Shown: positions 6,505 to 7,649 of the stretch, piece after piece | Layout: each line of letters opens with the position of its first letter | How positions within the stretch are numbered: position 1 is the first letter of the stretch | Assembly: GCA_013696065.1 (NCBI GenBank) | Contig: JACCZJ010000151.1 | Location: 1 to 7,649, forward strand | Length of the DNA: 7,649 bases | DNA from: Nocardioidaceae bacterium | Lineage (GTDB): Bacteria; Actinomycetota; Actinomycetes; Propionibacteriales; Nocardioidaceae | Direction of reading: 5' to 3' | The notes under the pieces: generated by a model | What the model was told of the DNA's origin: nothing | The model's input: the letters and a program-made list of their open reading frames with translations, nothing else | Database searches by the model: none | Translations under genes and position numbers: made by a program

Positions 6505-7649
6505 ATGTCGTCGGCGGTTCGGCAATCCGTCGATGACACTCCGCGGGTCGACGGCTGGCACGGCTGGTTCACCGAGCATCGCCCTTTCCTGATAGCTCTG
6601 CTGCTCGGCGCATTGGTGCGCGTCGTCGTGATGCTTGCCTTCACTCCGGCGCTGGTGTTCAGCGACGGGCCCTTGTACTTGTCTTTTCTGGACACGTTCC
6701 AGCCCAGGGATGATCGCCCCGCCGGCTACGGGCTGCTCCTGCTCTATCCACTGTCCTGGCTGACTGAAAGCGTGTCCGCGGTCGTGGCGACACAGCACCT
6801 GATGGGACTGACGACGGCGGTTTTGATGTATTCGCTGCTGCGGCGATGGGGGGTTCGCCGATGGCCGGCGACGTTGGCGTCGCTGCCAGTGCTGTTCGAT
6901 GCCTTGCAACTGCTCTTGGAGCACTCCGCGCACAGTGACCAGCTGTTCGAGCTGCTGCTGATGCTGGCCGTCGCGGTGCTCGGCTGGCGCCGCCGACCGA
7001 CTCCGAGTGTCGCTCTCGCAGCCGGGCTGCTCCTCGGAGCGTCGGCGACCGTCCGGCTGGTCGGCGAGCCACTCGTCCTGGCGGGATTGGCCTACTGCCT
7101 GTTCGTCGGCGATGGCTGGCGGAGGCGGCTGGCGGCCGTGGCGGCGCTCGTCCTGGGGTTCGCGATTCCAGTCGGTGCATACGCGACCTGGTATCACTCA
7201 GAGCGCGGCGCCTACGCCCTCGCTGAGTTCGGCGGCAAATCGCTGTACCTGCGCACGACGACGTTCGTGGACTGCTCCCGGCTGTCGGTGCCGGACTACG
7301 AGCGGGTGCTTTGCCCGGTCGAACCGCTCGGGGAGCGGCTCGAGCCGACGTACTACGTGTGGCATGACGAGAGAACCCTGCCGCAGCTGGAACCTCCACC
7401 CGGCACGACGCCGGACCAGGCGATGGGCGAATTCGCTCTGGAGGCGATCCGCGAGCAACCAGTCGACTACGCGCTCATCGTGTTGCGCGACTTTGCGCTC
7501 AACTTCGACCTGTGGCGGACCGACCGGTTCGAATACGACACCGCCCAGAAGTGGACGTTCAGCCGCTACCTCGATTTCCAGGCGACCCAGACAACCGTCG
7601 ACGCCTACGCCGAGCATGGCGGCGAACAGTTGAAAGCGCATCAGCCCTA
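6505..7649 (+). CDS. GT-C-like membrane glycosyltransferase, 3' end cut by the window
   Basis: An uninterrupted frame runs from ATG 6505 to the right edge: 381 complete codons plus two bases (TA), no stop. It starts two bases after the preceding stop. It is a clear paralogue of residues 66-320 of the previous gene product: F.PALV (46-51), an acidic loop residue D54, RPAGYGLLLLYPLSW (71-85), QHLMGL (97-102), RRWGVRRW (113-120), LPVLFD (127-132), EH (139-140), ATVR..G.PL (181-190) and WYH (229-231). Hydrophobic segments lie near 28-46, 90-112, 148-160, 168-180, 188-201 and 208-228, followed by a large polar region (about 232-381), probably outside the membrane, with two cysteines (C257, C270) that could pair. 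GGEQLKAHQP at the edge aligns with GGEQLEVTQP (314-323) of the paralogue, so the split codon is more likely Tyr than a stop and more membrane helices should follow. Whether a family 2 domain follows is unknown. GAGG directly abuts the ATG, too close for a normal binding site, so translational coupling is likely. A longer start at 6418 is possible but less likely. Confidence 0.9.
   Translation, partial: MSSAVRQSVDDTPRVDGWHGWFTEHRPFLIALLLGALVRVVVMLAFTPALVFSDGPLYLSFLDTFQPRDDRPAGYGLLLLYPLSWLTESVSAVVATQHLMGLTTAVLMYSLLRRWGVRRWPATLASLPVLFDALQLLLEHSAHSDQLFELLLMLAVAVLGWRRRPTPSVALAAGLLLGASATVRLVGEPLVLAGLAYCLFVGDGWRRRLAAVAALVLGFAIPVGAYATWYHSERGAYALAEFGGKSLYLRTTTFVDCSRLSVPDYERVLCPVEPLGERLEPTYYVWHDERTLPQLEPPPGTTPDQAMGEFALEAIREQPVDYALIVLRDFALNFDLWRTDRFEYDTAQKWTFSRYLDFQATQTTVDAYAEHGGEQLKAHQP

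Noticed and set aside
6379..7197. 272-codon frame on the - strand across the junction of the last two genes
   Set aside because: Gln/Arg/Pro-rich shadow frame; the + strand genes here are supported by paralogy to each other.
7007..7633. 208-codon + strand frame near the right edge
   Set aside because: Ser/Arg/Trp-rich translation in a different frame from the one homologous to the upstream paralogue.

Overview
The window is GC-rich, strongly coding DNA with GC-rich third codon positions, GTG and ATG starts, and genes packed with short overlaps on one strand. This points to a high-GC Gram-positive bacterium (Actinomycetota). I cannot name a genus from the sequence. All five supported genes read on the + strand. 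No RNA genes, insertion sequences, CRISPR arrays or phage genes are visible.

Layout: (1) 41-2095, a polytopic membrane protein of about 684 residues that looks like a GT-C type glycosyltransferase, acceptor unknown. (2) 2096-2281, a 186-base gap with two small hairpins, a weak candidate promoter and a ribosome binding site. (3) 2282-3451, a close homologue of UDP-sulfoquinovose synthase (SQD1/SqdB), with nucleotide-binding and catalytic motifs intact. (4) 3448-4410, an NDP-sugar epimerase/dehydratase of the extended SDR family, coupled to gene 3 by a GTGA overlap. (5) 4397-6502, a two-part protein: a GT-C-like membrane half fused to a DPM1-like family 2 glycosyltransferase. (6) 6505 to the right edge, a gene cut off by the window end that is a paralogue of the membrane half of gene 5, without the family 2 domain in the part visible.

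Working model (inference): genes 3 to 6 form one operon. Gene 3 makes UDP-sulfoquinovose from UDP-glucose and sulfite. Gene 4 makes or modifies a second nucleotide sugar, or acts on the first. The family 2 domain of gene 5 moves a sugar from its nucleotide to a polyprenyl phosphate at the inner membrane face. The GT-C domains of genes 5, 6 and perhaps 1 transfer lipid-linked sugars to an acceptor outside the membrane. No SqdX/SqdD/SQD2-type sulfolipid synthase is visible, so a sulfonated cell-surface glycan or glycoprotein is at least as likely a product as the lipid SQDG. The sugar sulfonate, the gene 5 domain fusion and the tandem membrane paralogues are the points most worth following up.
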